A DNA stretch of 64,000 nt from Cytophagaceae bacterium. Its GTDB lineage: Bacteria; Bacteroidota; Bacteroidia; Cytophagales; Flexibacteraceae. The position numbers and the translations under genes were made by a program. How positions within the stretch are numbered: position 1 is the stretch's first letter; each line of letters opens with the position of its first letter. Shown here piece after piece: positions 45,801 through 54,739 of the stretch. The notes beneath the pieces are model-generated. The model had not been told where the DNA came from and did not search any database. It worked only from the letters and a program-made list of their open reading frames with translations. The stretch is from positions 1 through 64,000 of the forward strand of contig JAIXYP010000025.1 of assembly GCA_027490155.1 (NCBI GenBank). Direction: 5' to 3'.

Positions 45801-46864
45801 GCACCAGACCAAGTGACCGTCGCGCTGCTACCGATACCAGCACTTGGTACAATCGTACCAAATGAGCTTGGAGTAATGGTCCAGGTGTAGCTATTAGCCG
45901 ATGAGCTCGGAATGATGCGAAGAATATTTTGATTGCCTGATAGGCCGACTCCGCAAAGTCCTGTATCAAGGGCAATAGGATCTAGCAAGGTCGGCCTTGG
46001 AACCTTGTCTTGGACAATAACTGTAATCCGGTTGGTACGGTAAGAACATTGGGCAGTGGTAACTTCGCAAACGAGTGGATCACCGTTATTGATGGTAGGG
46101 GCACCAGCCGGGTTAAGTGTGGAACGTGACAATGTAGGCGTTGCGGTGGCAGGACCAAGGGCTACGTTGCCAGCAAAAAACCGATATGTGGTGACACCAG
46201 GAGTGGTTGGCACAGTTAGGGTCAGACGCTCGGTGGCACACATGGTGATAGAGCTTCCTGTTGCTGGACGTGGTGGTGTGCCAGCCGAAGCCGTCATAGT
46301 CGGCGTGGCAAACGCAGGCGCCAGGCTGAGGCTAGTAGGTGCATCAATTGTTAAGTCAGCAAACGGGTCAGCGATCAGGCTATTGAAGCTGCGATCTGAA
46401 ACTAAGGTAGCGTCGGTGCGCCAGCTTAAGTTGTTGTTGAGTGTACAGTTAAGGATCGGGAGTTTGATTTCGGCCAATGTCTCAGTGGCATTTGGTGCCA
46501 ATGTGACAGCTGGCCCACCTTGTACTGCCCGCATCGAGACCAAAATGTAACCACTGGTTGCATCATAGACCGCAGTCATTTGCGCAAATGAGGGGTTATT
46601 AGAGTAAACTGGGCTGAAAATATTAGGCCCGATAGTGGCCGTGTTAACCGCCAGCTGGTTGACGTCAAATGCAAAATCACAGTCGCCCGGTACATAAGGC
46701 GTACCAGTTGGGTTCTGGAGCAGCACCTTAATCGTCACGGTAGGTGTGGTTAAGGTCTGCTGTAACCTGACCTTAAGCTGCGCTTCGGCTGGGACCGTTG
46801 CCAATCCGATGAGGCAGGCAAGCACTCCTAGAAAGGTCGAAAGTCGGAAAACGTGTTTCATCAT
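42830..46864 (-). CDS. Large secreted protein with dockerin-like C-terminus
   Basis: The protein is 1344 residues from the ATG at 46864, which opens a signal peptide ('MMKHVFRLSTFLG...AEAQ'). The N-terminal ~160 residues ('DCDFAFDVNQLAVNTATIG') look cohesin-like and similar in layout to those of the next gene. Many Cys-poor Ig-like regions follow. The last ~65 residues contain two EF-hand-type motifs, 'INSFDLEKIIQYLN' and 'DLDLNLDTKIDNLDRII', the second a near-canonical dockerin Ca loop. No T9SS type A or B sorting domain is visible. It is the first gene of the operon, with an 18-bp palindrome upstream. A start at 46927 would add 21 residues before the signal peptide and is unlikely. Confidence 0.85.
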   Translation of the reverse strand: MMKHVFRLSTFLGVLACLIGLATVPAEAQLKVRLQQTLTTPTVTIKVLLQNPTGTPYVPGDCDFAFDVNQLAVNTATIGPNIFSPVYSNNPSFAQMTAVYDATSGYILVSMRAVQGGPAVTLAPNATETLAEIKLPILNCTLNNNLSWRTDATLVSDRSFNSLIADPFADLTIDAPTSLSLAPAFATPTMTASAGTPPRPATGSSITMCATERLTLTVPTTPGVTTYRFFAGNVALGPATATPTLSRSTLNPAGAPTINNGDPLVCEVTTAQCSYRTNRITVIVQDKVPRPTLLDPIALDTGLCGVGLSGNQNILRIIPSSSANSYTWTITPSSFGTIVPSAGIGSSATVTWSGAPGVYELSVRGNNFCGSNGDTLRKSFRIYSGIPVLAAPPRRARRPDSTLRAKSYSVNDPNNQFFEFANGSTNIREYEWAVYPDTVQNKRIPGSRHTIINPRITPFTPQDAANLLPSRFKDSLRVKINWQRFTTDTVGYLKYRGRNACGASRWDSIKVNWNALVPRPDTVQTINSSNGSTTDSTCQGTDSTFFRAIFRTAFAGTKYADTTKYRYFITRFDAASRTRLKPYSHLPAATLLPAAIPVLANYPRNFARYFRSDSTGFWALWNPQYYGAVKIIAAGMTDTNARHGGLPTSHYAGVGGLFAPSADTSSMGDTATTTFFIQPKPLRAPGAPVTVPNAISRAIHRGVDTFVDICLRNYNADSLKYLNVKPEYSTSGIWKVRPMVPTPGFKQDTIGTFVAIPGAGPQQGTDYCIRLLLKPNAPSGFYQINMRGINSCGTSLDSSASLKIHITDTIARSAPDIKLLGAPQLSGFDFCQGTASTCYSVKLADSLDFTTYRWKLEPATAGTVSFTAATGARSDSGSICINWSTTFNDFRVGAKLTLTAINGTNKASSGSASSTFVTMRIFPKPTGNSGVAAACGIQMPAFSSAWLGGGTALQNRYAAPAGPFSPTYSRTITSRADSVKIIWTAGSSNPANSLNMLSGGAIAPINVSTATGKANNRNFLNPIFTPTAAGTYNFELVVQDSSGCQSATSTSTFNVQENFNLRVRAYLSGAFVQPVAAANPRMRNDYYTTPSPDYPRPGSFLSRYERNSGQCGSEFMLPGFPIRKIANSFGPATDSLGPVDLIDVGLMTDFNCDPTNGRPLTTVAEGKAWLYPDGTIRDFETGTVDYARLTGSTPPTSNVVAYVANGSHITLISTLTANVVPQTGANPPGGGPAGGTVDFTREANVIRQGAYVSGIGSEWVIPYAPNTPVAQRRVAAIAGNISDRTSSINSFDLEKIIQYLNQSGNPRQNIYRDLDLNLDTKIDNLDRIIVDNNARLQKHAILNK

Positions 46865-46927
46865 TGTGCTGGATTGCATTTCTAACAGGCTTGTGTAGGC
46901 TTTGGTCAGGTCCTTGACCAACACCAC

Positions 46928-47342
46928 GGCGGCTGCCGCTGTAAAGATCTTGGTTCACCAATCATATTAGCCCTAATATGGGCAAACAGTACACAGGCCA
47001 TGATAACCAAGTGCAATTTTAGTGATTTCGGGGGGATTAACCCAAAGTAGGGCTCGAAAAATAAAAAATTAGTCCAGAATATCGCTGATAACGCAAATAT
47101 TACATCGGATCCTGAGGGATACCCTGTCGGCCAAGATTAAGCCAATGTGACCAAACTATGGGTTGCAAAATGCGATTTGGCCCAAGTTCGTCTCTAATAT
47201 CAAATTAAAAAGGCGTTAATTCTGCGCAAAATCTGGCCAAACCTTACACGGTAGGAATTCTGCCAAATTTTGTCTATTTTCTGTTCCGTTGTAGTCCAAA
47301 ATATACGGTATTTGGCAACATTACTTAGGTCTGATCTGGCTA
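46928..47342. other. Intergenic region upstream of the T9SS operon
   Basis: This AT-rich stretch of about 415 bp carries the palindrome at 46963-46980. No gene is visible. It must hold the promoter of the minus-strand operon; no exact TAnnTTTG box was found close to the start. Confidence 0.4.
46963..46980. promoter_or_regulatory. Perfect palindrome upstream of the T9SS operon
   Basis: CATATTAG-CC-CTAATATG has 8-bp perfect arms and lies about 100 bp before the start of the operon's first gene. It has the size and symmetry of an operator for a dimeric regulator. Confidence 0.4.
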
Positions 47343-48536
47343 TTAGTCGGCAGTATGGACCATGGTTTTGACCATCGAAAGGAGCCGATCGATGACAAAT
47401 TGCTGATCTTGCAATGAAAGACTTGGCCCAGTGGGCAGGCAGATGGCATGCCTAAACCAATGGTCCGAATTGGGCCAGTGTTGCGGACCTATCAGACTAA
47501 CTTGCTGACTAACAGCACCTTGCAGATAAGGCTGTTGGTGCATGGGTTTCCAGACCGATCTGCATTCGATACCATCGGTTGCCAAGGTTGCGCAAAGACT
47601 AAGGAGAGCGGAATGGGCAAATGGAAGCCGAAAAACCGGCAACCACCGATTGCTAACCACGTCTGGCGGCTCTGACTGGCCGATTATGCCATTTGGGGCA
47701 AGTGCTTCGGCATATCGATCATAAATCTGTTGTCGAATCAAGACCAAGTCTTTCAAACGGCTAAGCTGGCTGGACCCCAAAGCTGCCAAAACATTACTCA
47801 TGCGATAATTATAGCCGATTTCTTGGTGTTCGTACCACGAGACTGGCTCCTTGGACTGCGTGGCCCACTTGCGTACTTGGCCGACAATCGCAGGGTCATG
47901 CGCACCCAGTGCTCCCCCACCCGAGGTGCTGATTATTTTGTTGCCGTTGAAGGACCATACGGTAATATCGGCAAAGTGGCCAACAGGATAGGTGTTAGGA
48001 GTCGGGCCTGCAATGGAAGAGTTGGCATGACTATAACTGCCTAACGCCTCAGCGGCATCTTCCAGGATCTTGATTTGGCCATCATACAGGTCCTGTACAT
48101 GATCCCGAATGATTTGTGTCGGTGCGGGCATACCGAACAAGTCCACCACGATGATAGCCTTAGGGAGCCGATCAATCCTAGCCAATTGAGCTAAACAGCT
48201 GCTTAGATGCTCTAGGGAAATATTGCCAGTCTCAGGATCGGCGTCGATCAGGATGGGCTGGGCACCAAGATAGAGAATGGGGTTTAAGCTTGCTGCAAAG
48301 GTCAGGGTCGGGACTAGCACAAGATCTCCTGGCCCAACCCCAAGTGCCTTGAGCCCTAGGTGTATGGCGGCAGTGCCAGAGGATAGCGCAACTACATGCT
48401 GGCCAGTCACTAGGCCAAGTTCGGCATCAAAAACATCTAGGGCTGGGCCAACTGGCGCCAACCAACCAGAGGCCATCGCTGCTAAGACTGCTACCTGATC
48501 GTCTGGGTGTACCTGAGGTGGCGACAAATAGATCAT
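47343..48536 (-). CDS. DegT/DnrJ/EryC1/StrS aminotransferase
   Basis: The 397-residue PLP enzyme has cofactor-binding 'SSGTAAIH' (52-59), 'ILEDAAEALGS' (157-167) and the Schiff-base lysine K200 in 'VWSFNGNKIISTSGGGAL'. Members transfer an amino group to keto-sugars to make amino sugars for surface glycans, or act in related sugar pathways. It lies 78 bp after a glycosyltransferase gene on the same strand, which supports a glycan role. Length is normal for the family. Confidence 0.9.
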   Translation of the reverse strand: MIYLSPPQVHPDDQVAVLAAMASGWLAPVGPALDVFDAELGLVTGQHVVALSSGTAAIHLGLKALGVGPGDLVLVPTLTFAASLNPILYLGAQPILIDADPETGNISLEHLSSCLAQLARIDRLPKAIIVVDLFGMPAPTQIIRDHVQDLYDGQIKILEDAAEALGSYSHANSSIAGPTPNTYPVGHFADITVWSFNGNKIISTSGGGALGAHDPAIVGQVRKWATQSKEPVSWYEHQEIGYNYRMSNVLAALGSSQLSRLKDLVLIRQQIYDRYAEALAPNGIIGQSEPPDVVSNRWLPVFRLPFAHSALLSLCATLATDGIECRSVWKPMHQQPYLQGAVSQQVSLIGPQHWPNSDHWFRHAICLPTGPSLSLQDQQFVIDRLLSMVKTMVHTAD

Positions 48537-48614
48537 GGGCCGTAGGAAGTCTGTTGGTTTGATTTAACTGGATGCCTGAGTTTTGACATTGGCAACCTTG
48601 ACCCAAACAATGGT

Positions 48615-49772
48615 CTAAAGGCTAAGATCCCGATAGATTTGTACTAGTTTATCTTGCTCACGTTGCCAGTTATACTGATCCTTAGCAGCAGCACATGCAT
48701 CTTTAAGGCTGTTGTATACTTCTGGCTCTGCTTGCAGGTGCCGGATGGCCTCCGATATCGCTTTAGGCTCAGGTGTACAAAGGTAGGCAAAGGGATATGT
48801 TGATAAGATCTCTAGATACTCTGGCAAGGGGCTCAGTAGCTGGGGCAAGCCGTGCATCATGTAGTCGAAGAACTTGTTGGCAAGGGAATATTGGTAGTTA
48901 AGCCCCTGTCCGTCCAGGACCAAGAGTCCCAAATAGGCGTTTTGGTAGTACTCAGGAAGCCGATCTGGTGCCACAAACCCTTCGAAAAAAACCCTGTTCG
49001 ACACCTGTAATTGATTGCTCAATCGTTTGAGGTCTTGTAGGTCTGGCCCATCACCACAGATTACAAGGTTAAACTTGTGGTCAGGCATGGAGGTGATGAC
49101 GTGCTCCAGGCCACGGTTGCGGTTGACGGCACCGACGTAGAGCAAGTAGGGCACAAAGCGCAGTGGGCGCCTGGCAAGCTCTTGGTCCGCATGGTAATTA
49201 CTGATCGGTTGGAGGCCAGATCGCTCGGGTAGGTTCCGGACCACCCCAAAGGGCACCTTGGTCAGGGCTTGGTACCAGCGTGCTACTCCGCTTGAAACAG
49301 TGTAGGCCGCATCCACATGGGGTATGAAGAAACGCTCGGCTAAATGCCAGAGGCGGTGCACCATGGGGCGGGAAACAACCTCCTCTTGCTCCGAAAATAT
49401 CTCATGAGCATCCAGGACGATGCGCTGCCTTCGAAACAATGATACCAACCAATGCCCCATCATCGCACCAGGTAGGGTATCAATATCCGCAGCAGAAACA
49501 ATATCCGCCTTGGTGGTCAGGACCAAAAACAAAAGACGAAGCTGAAACTCGAGGTAAAAGAGGATCCCCTTTTCGAAAATACAGTTAATCCGTCGTTGTT
49601 GGTACTGCAAGGCATCTTGCCTAAGTGCTACTGACGTCCTCAATCTCCTGCCAATCAAGGTCACCTCAAAGCCAGCGGAACCTAGGGCGTCGGCAATCTT
49701 GGCCATGCGTTGGTCATAGGTCAGGTCCGTGCTAACCAATAGAAGTACGCTGGGCCCAAAAGTGATGCCCAT
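48615..49772 (-). CDS. Glycosyltransferase family 4 protein
   Basis: The protein is 385 residues from the ATG at 49772. The N-terminal Rossmann half starts 'VLLLVSTDLTYDQRMAKIADA', and the C-terminal GT-B half has 'YLLYVGAVNRNRGLEHVI', 'LVICGDGPDLQDLK' and 'YYQNAYLGLLVLDGQG'. It transfers a nucleotide-activated sugar, probably to a lipid-linked glycan. A start at 49904 would add 44 residues of Ser/Thr/Pro-rich sequence not seen in the family, so 49772 is preferred. It heads a two-gene unit with the aminotransferase. Confidence 0.85.
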   Translation of the reverse strand: MGITFGPSVLLLVSTDLTYDQRMAKIADALGSAGFEVTLIGRRLRTSVALRQDALQYQQRRINCIFEKGILFYLEFQLRLLFLVLTTKADIVSAADIDTLPGAMMGHWLVSLFRRQRIVLDAHEIFSEQEEVVSRPMVHRLWHLAERFFIPHVDAAYTVSSGVARWYQALTKVPFGVVRNLPERSGLQPISNYHADQELARRPLRFVPYLLYVGAVNRNRGLEHVITSMPDHKFNLVICGDGPDLQDLKRLSNQLQVSNRVFFEGFVAPDRLPEYYQNAYLGLLVLDGQGLNYQYSLANKFFDYMMHGLPQLLSPLPEYLEILSTYPFAYLCTPEPKAISEAIRHLQAEPEVYNSLKDACAAAKDQYNWQREQDKLVQIYRDLSL

Positions 49773-50252
49773 GTGCCCAGATGTTGCTGTTTGAGGTACT
49801 ATGGATGGTGATATTGACAATTGACTTGGGATAGTTGATGTCGGCGGCAGGTCTTGAAACGTATGGGGCAAGCTCACAACCCAAACGGATAGGCCAACTG
49901 GCATGCAAGGAACATAATTACGACAAAAATCAGCGAGGTAAGTTTTCGGGCATAAAACGCATTAAAATTGGTAGCCGAATGGCGTAATTGTGGCCGAAAT
50001 AGCAGAAATTGCCTCAAAGGCAACCAAAAGTAAGCAGCACTATTTGTTAGGGGATGCCTGGCCCTTCTGATAGGCCCCTGCTAGGCCCGTCTTACCTAAT
50101 ACTTCCTTTCCATAAAGAGCCTCAACACCTATCTACCGACTTTGAATTGGCATAAAACACTACTCCAAAACAACAGTTCTTGCACACAACCATTAGCTCA
50201 GTCCCAAAGGTCGGCTGGCTTGCTGGTTGTTTTGTGGCGTCCGGCAAGGTCG

Positions 50253-53114
50253 ATGAGAAAGGCCATGTCTGGGACAATTACAGGCTTGTTGTTGCTACTA
50301 GTCAGCTATTGTGGGTTTGCACAGACGGGTACTATCAGAGGATCTGTGCGCGACGACATAACTGATCGGCCACTGATTGGGGCAACAGTGGTAGTAGACT
50401 TTAGTGGGCAAAAAAGCAACACCAACGCCTATGGCGACTTTTTGATCGGCGGTGTGCCGGTGGGCAATGTCTCGATCACGATCTATAACCAAAAGTACAA
50501 AACCAGACGCATAGACGGACTCAGGGTCGTTGCAGGTCGGACCACAGTTGTCAATACCCACCTCAAGGAAGAGTTACTCAAGGTCAACGACTCGGTCAAT
50601 GCCAAACGCTTTCAGGATACGGAGGTGGCTGTCATTACCGAGATCAAGAACTCTGAAAACTTTGCCACAGGCATCAGTGCCGAAGAGCTGGTCCGGACAC
50701 AAGACGTCGATGCAGCCCAAAGCCTCAAGCGTGTTGCTGGTGTCCTGATCAGTGATGAACGCTTTGTCGTGATCCGGGGGCTGAACGAGCGCTATAACCA
50801 AGTGTTAATCAATGATGTGCCAGCCCCGAGTAGCGAGATTGACTCTCGGGCTTTTAGTTTTGACGTAGTGCCAACACCGCTCATTGACCGGCTAATGGTT
50901 TACAAAAGTGGATCTGCGGACCTGCCTGGCGACTTTGCTGGCGGCATCGTCAAGATCTACACCAAAGACATCCCGGACAGCAACCGATGGTATTTCGGTT
51001 TGGCCTCTAGCTTTCGGCAACAAACCACCCTCAGGACAGCCGAGCGATACCAAGGTGGCGCAACAGACTTCCTTGGTTATGACGACGGTACGCGGAGCTT
51101 CGTGAACCTATTGCCAGAACGGCTGCCAGACCTCGTCTTTGTGCCAGGGAAGATCGATAGGACAACAGCAAGAGAACGCAGTACTAGGGTCAATGGTGTC
51201 TGGAATACGGACGAGTGGCGGGCCTTGCCTGACTTTAGGTTCAACTTAGGTTATACTGGTAAGTTCCATGTTGGCAAATCGTTGATTGGCCACCTGACCA
51301 TGCTGGACTACCAAAACACGAACCAGATTCTGGAAACGACCCGCAATCGGTTCACAGGCAACAGCAGCACCCCGCGTATAGACACTGTATTTAGACAAAC
51401 TGACCAAAGCTATGCCTCCGAAATCCGGGTAGGTGGCATCCAGAACTGGACCTTTGCGATCAACAACCGCAACAAGGTAGAGCTCAAGAACCTACTCAAC
51501 ATCATCACGACGGACAACACAACCCTCCGGCGCGAGTATGACTTCGGCGGCGCCAAAAAACCCTTGCGCGAGTGGAATGCCTACCAATTGCAGTACGAAC
51601 GTCGGTTGGTCTATAGTGGGCAGCTGGCCGGCACACACTATGTGAGCAGCAACACACAGTTTAAATGGACGGCTGGCTATGGCCTCACGAACCGCAACGA
51701 GCCAAACACCCGCCGGTTCCGGCATTATAGACCACCTTACACCTACAGTCCGCAACGCAGTGATTATCTGGGTCTCTTGGCCCGGACGGACTCGATGCCG
51801 AACTACCGCAATGCCTCCCATTTCTACTCTGACCTTAACGAACGGGTAATTTCGGCTAGTGCCCACCTAGACCAAGTGCTCAACCCACTGGCAGAGGACA
51901 ATAAACAGATCAAACTATCTGTCGGCGGCTTTGTCGAGCGGAAAAGTAGAGATTTTAGTGCACGGCTGTTCGCCTACGAGCCAACTACATACCGCAACCG
52001 CAACGGTTCGCGATTGTACCAACGCCAAATCGATACGCTAAGTTGGCCTGAGCCCTTCTTCGGCGCACAGATCAATGACACGGTCGGCTTAGTGGTAAAT
52101 GAGAAGACACAGCCCACTGACAAGTACGAAGCAAGTAATATGCTGTTTGCGGGCTTTGCCTCGATTTTCTATCCGATCACGACTAGCCTGTCTATACGCG
52201 CTGGCCTTCGTTACGAAGTCAACAACCAATCTGTTACAACTGGGGGTAAAACGATAGATGTTCCGCTGACGTCTCCGCTGCCGTCGTTCCACCTGACGTA
52301 TGACTTTAATGATCAGGCCCTATTGCGGCTAGCCTACAATGGCTCGGTCATCAGGCCTGCGCTAGGCGAGCTGGCCCCCTTCACTGGGTATGACTTTCAG
52401 TTTGATGCTTACCGGACAGGCAACACAGACCTCAAGACGACCAGTGTCCAGAACTTTGATGCCCGTATCGAGCTCTATCCCACGCGCTATGACATCATTA
52501 CCTTTGGTGGGTTCTACAAAACGTTTGACAAGCCGATCGAGCTGGTGATGGACAGCACCCAGTATGTTACCCAGATGCAATTCATCAACAGTAAAAGTGC
52601 GTACCAATGGGGGGTTGAGCTGGAGTTGAGGCGCAGCTTTAAGGATATCTTCAAAGATCCGTTTCTGCGGTGTTTGTCCATCAGTGGCAACCTGACTTTT
52701 ACTGGCAGCCAAGTGACGGTCACCGATCAACAAGAGGTCTTGGGGCTGGATAACAAAAGGCCACTATTGGGCCAAAGCCCATATAGCGCCAATTTTGGGC
52801 TTTATTACATCAATGCTAAGCAACGGGCGCAAGTCAACCTAATGTACAACGTCTTTGGGCCAAGGGTTTGGGCTGTGGGCAACTCGATCCACCCGACGGT
52901 ATATGAGATGTCCCGTCATGTCCTGAACCTGAACATAACCAAGGAAATCGGTAAGTATTACGAAGCCCGTATGTCGATCCAGGATCTGCTCAATATGCCT
53001 TATCGGCTAGTGCAGGACGACTCGCGCAATGGCAACCCAGACTATAGCAAAAGCATCATCAGTAACTACCGCCGTGGCACCTTGGTCACGGTCGGAATCC
53101 TGATGCGACTATAA
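50253..53114 (+). CDS. TonB-dependent receptor with CarboxypepD_reg domain
   Basis: The protein is 953 residues from the ATG at 50253, giving the signal peptide 'MRKAMSGTITGLLLLLVSYC...AQ'. A carboxypeptidase-regulatory-like domain follows ('GTIRGSVRDDITDRPLIGAT'), then a plug ('DAAQSLKRVAGVLISDERF', 'VIRGLNERYNQVLINDVPAP') and a large barrel ending 'GILMRL'. It imports a large substrate across the outer membrane using TonB. No SusD-like lipoprotein gene is adjacent, so it is not an obvious glycan-uptake pair; the substrate is unknown. The longer start at 50142 would add 37 residues before the signal. Confidence 0.9.
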   Translation: MRKAMSGTITGLLLLLVSYCGFAQTGTIRGSVRDDITDRPLIGATVVVDFSGQKSNTNAYGDFLIGGVPVGNVSITIYNQKYKTRRIDGLRVVAGRTTVVNTHLKEELLKVNDSVNAKRFQDTEVAVITEIKNSENFATGISAEELVRTQDVDAAQSLKRVAGVLISDERFVVIRGLNERYNQVLINDVPAPSSEIDSRAFSFDVVPTPLIDRLMVYKSGSADLPGDFAGGIVKIYTKDIPDSNRWYFGLASSFRQQTTLRTAERYQGGATDFLGYDDGTRSFVNLLPERLPDLVFVPGKIDRTTARERSTRVNGVWNTDEWRALPDFRFNLGYTGKFHVGKSLIGHLTMLDYQNTNQILETTRNRFTGNSSTPRIDTVFRQTDQSYASEIRVGGIQNWTFAINNRNKVELKNLLNIITTDNTTLRREYDFGGAKKPLREWNAYQLQYERRLVYSGQLAGTHYVSSNTQFKWTAGYGLTNRNEPNTRRFRHYRPPYTYSPQRSDYLGLLARTDSMPNYRNASHFYSDLNERVISASAHLDQVLNPLAEDNKQIKLSVGGFVERKSRDFSARLFAYEPTTYRNRNGSRLYQRQIDTLSWPEPFFGAQINDTVGLVVNEKTQPTDKYEASNMLFAGFASIFYPITTSLSIRAGLRYEVNNQSVTTGGKTIDVPLTSPLPSFHLTYDFNDQALLRLAYNGSVIRPALGELAPFTGYDFQFDAYRTGNTDLKTTSVQNFDARIELYPTRYDIITFGGFYKTFDKPIELVMDSTQYVTQMQFINSKSAYQWGVELELRRSFKDIFKDPFLRCLSISGNLTFTGSQVTVTDQQEVLGLDNKRPLLGQSPYSANFGLYYINAKQRAQVNLMYNVFGPRVWAVGNSIHPTVYEMSRHVLNLNITKEIGKYYEARMSIQDLLNMPYRLVQDDSRNGNPDYSKSIISNYRRGTLVTVGILMRL

Positions 53115-53212
53115 AGCTGATTGAGATAACCAATTAGGCGAAGTCCCTTTAAAGCGAAAGCAAAGCTTTCAGCATCAGAATAGGCGTATTAACCAAACTG
53201 CAACATTGCGAC

Positions 53213-54619
53213 CTAAAATCCGTCAATCATGACGTTGAGGGTGCCGATGGCAGTGATCATACTCTGGACGCCTTGCTCTGTAACACGGAGCTGGTCTGGG
53301 CGAAAATGATCTAGCTTGCCTTTGAGTACGACCCCATTGGCAACAGTCTTGTTAAGGTTCTGGTCGATCAGGCGGCGGGCTTCGTCCAGTTGATCCTTGA
53401 CACTGACCTTGAAGTAAGGATTCATCATCGAGACAAACTTGCCATGAGCAAGCCAATCAGCCGTTTTTGCCAAGGTACTTTTGGTGTCAAGGCTATAGTC
53501 TAGGTCATCGATCACAAGCTGGTTGTTCGTAGCGTCAAAGTTGGGCTTGCCGGTCAGGAATATTTTGCCAGAAACAGTGCCCACTAGGTCCACCGCAACG
53601 ATCAGCTTGTTGTCCTGCCCATAAATTTCGAGGGCAGTAATGGTGACTTTGCGTTTGCCTTCTTCGAACGTTTTGCCAACGGCGAGGCCAGCAGCAATGT
53701 CCTTGAGGGTAGCAAAGCTGACAACGTTCATGAGGGAAACTTGGAAACGCTCGTTGATGGACGGTACAGTCTTGAGAGGAGGTAACTTGGTGTTGACATC
53801 TGCGGCAGGGCGTATGCCAACTGTACTTTCTGTGATGGCTTTGAGACCTAAGGACATCCGGAGATTGGTACCCTTCGTGGCCAAGGGTGTCATGATGATC
53901 TCTTCTGGTTTGATCTTGAGCCAAGCCTTGTAGTCCTTGTTGACCAAGAAGGGTTCCTGAATCTCGTTCCAGGCCTTTTGGACATATGGTTTTAGGTTGA
54001 GGTTCTGTTTTACCTCGTCATCCAGCAATTTGGCCACTGTTGGCAGCTGGCTATCCAATATCTTTTCGACGACGGAAGTGATCGGGATCTCGAAACCACC
54101 TAGTTTGATGACTGGCTTGCTTACCCAGCTATAGCCATTGGCGACGGTGGTAGTGCTGACAGCCCATGTGGGCCCGACGGCGACCTTGGTGGCAAAGTTG
54201 AGGTCTATGTCAAAGTTAGTGTCTTCGTACTTGCCTAGGACGATGCCAAACTTTTCGACCTTCCAGCCGGCTTTGACATAGATGGAAACCGGGACCCGAA
54301 AGCTGATGGCGCCATTGGTGCTTGTGACACCAATATTGGTCCGTTTCCGGACTTGGACGATGAGGTTATCCCCGCCGTTATTCTCTAGCGAATTATCCTC
54401 ATAAATGGTAGTAGCCACCTTAGCATTCAGCTGCCGTTCAATCTCCTGGATGGAAAGCTCTATCGGGATATTGAAGACCGATGGCTCGGTAACCTTGGTC
54501 AGCTGGGTGACGTAGGAAGCTGCAGGAGCAGTTGGCTTAACGGTGTTGCAACCCGTAAGGGCCAATATGGCACCCAGCACAACGATGGTTGTGGTTTTGA
54601 ATCCGACTATGATCGACAT
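53213..54619 (-). CDS. DUF4403-family lipoprotein
   Basis: The 468-residue protein has a lipoprotein signal with lipobox LTGC ('LGAILALTGCNTV'). 'SVFNIPIELSIQEIERQLNA' and the later repeats of alternating beta pattern ('PTWAVSTTTVANGYSWVSKP') fit DUF4403. Members may resemble lipid-binding tubular (TULIP-like) folds, but the function is not established. It is convergent with the TonB receptor. A TAGTTTTG box lies on the minus strand at 54687-54694, but I found no well-spaced TTG. Confidence 0.8.
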   Translation of the reverse strand: MSIIVGFKTTTIVVLGAILALTGCNTVKPTAPAASYVTQLTKVTEPSVFNIPIELSIQEIERQLNAKVATTIYEDNSLENNGGDNLIVQVRKRTNIGVTSTNGAISFRVPVSIYVKAGWKVEKFGIVLGKYEDTNFDIDLNFATKVAVGPTWAVSTTTVANGYSWVSKPVIKLGGFEIPITSVVEKILDSQLPTVAKLLDDEVKQNLNLKPYVQKAWNEIQEPFLVNKDYKAWLKIKPEEIIMTPLATKGTNLRMSLGLKAITESTVGIRPAADVNTKLPPLKTVPSINERFQVSLMNVVSFATLKDIAAGLAVGKTFEEGKRKVTITALEIYGQDNKLIVAVDLVGTVSGKIFLTGKPNFDATNNQLVIDDLDYSLDTKSTLAKTADWLAHGKFVSMMNPYFKVSVKDQLDEARRLIDQNLNKTVANGVVLKGKLDHFRPDQLRVTEQGVQSMITAIGTLNVMIDGF

Positions 54620-54739
54620 GAATATCCGCTTCGATTAGGAAGCCAGCAAGCTGCACAATGGGGATGCGCTGCTGGCAATGAGGCCGCAAAACTAACCCTA
54701 AATCATGAAATCGGGTTCGGAGCCAAGTCCAAAATCTGG

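Noticed and set aside
53156-53170. Small hairpin GAAAGC-AAA-GCTTTC between the TonB receptor and the DUF4403 gene
   Set aside because: The stem is only 6 bp and no T-run follows, so a terminator call is not supported.
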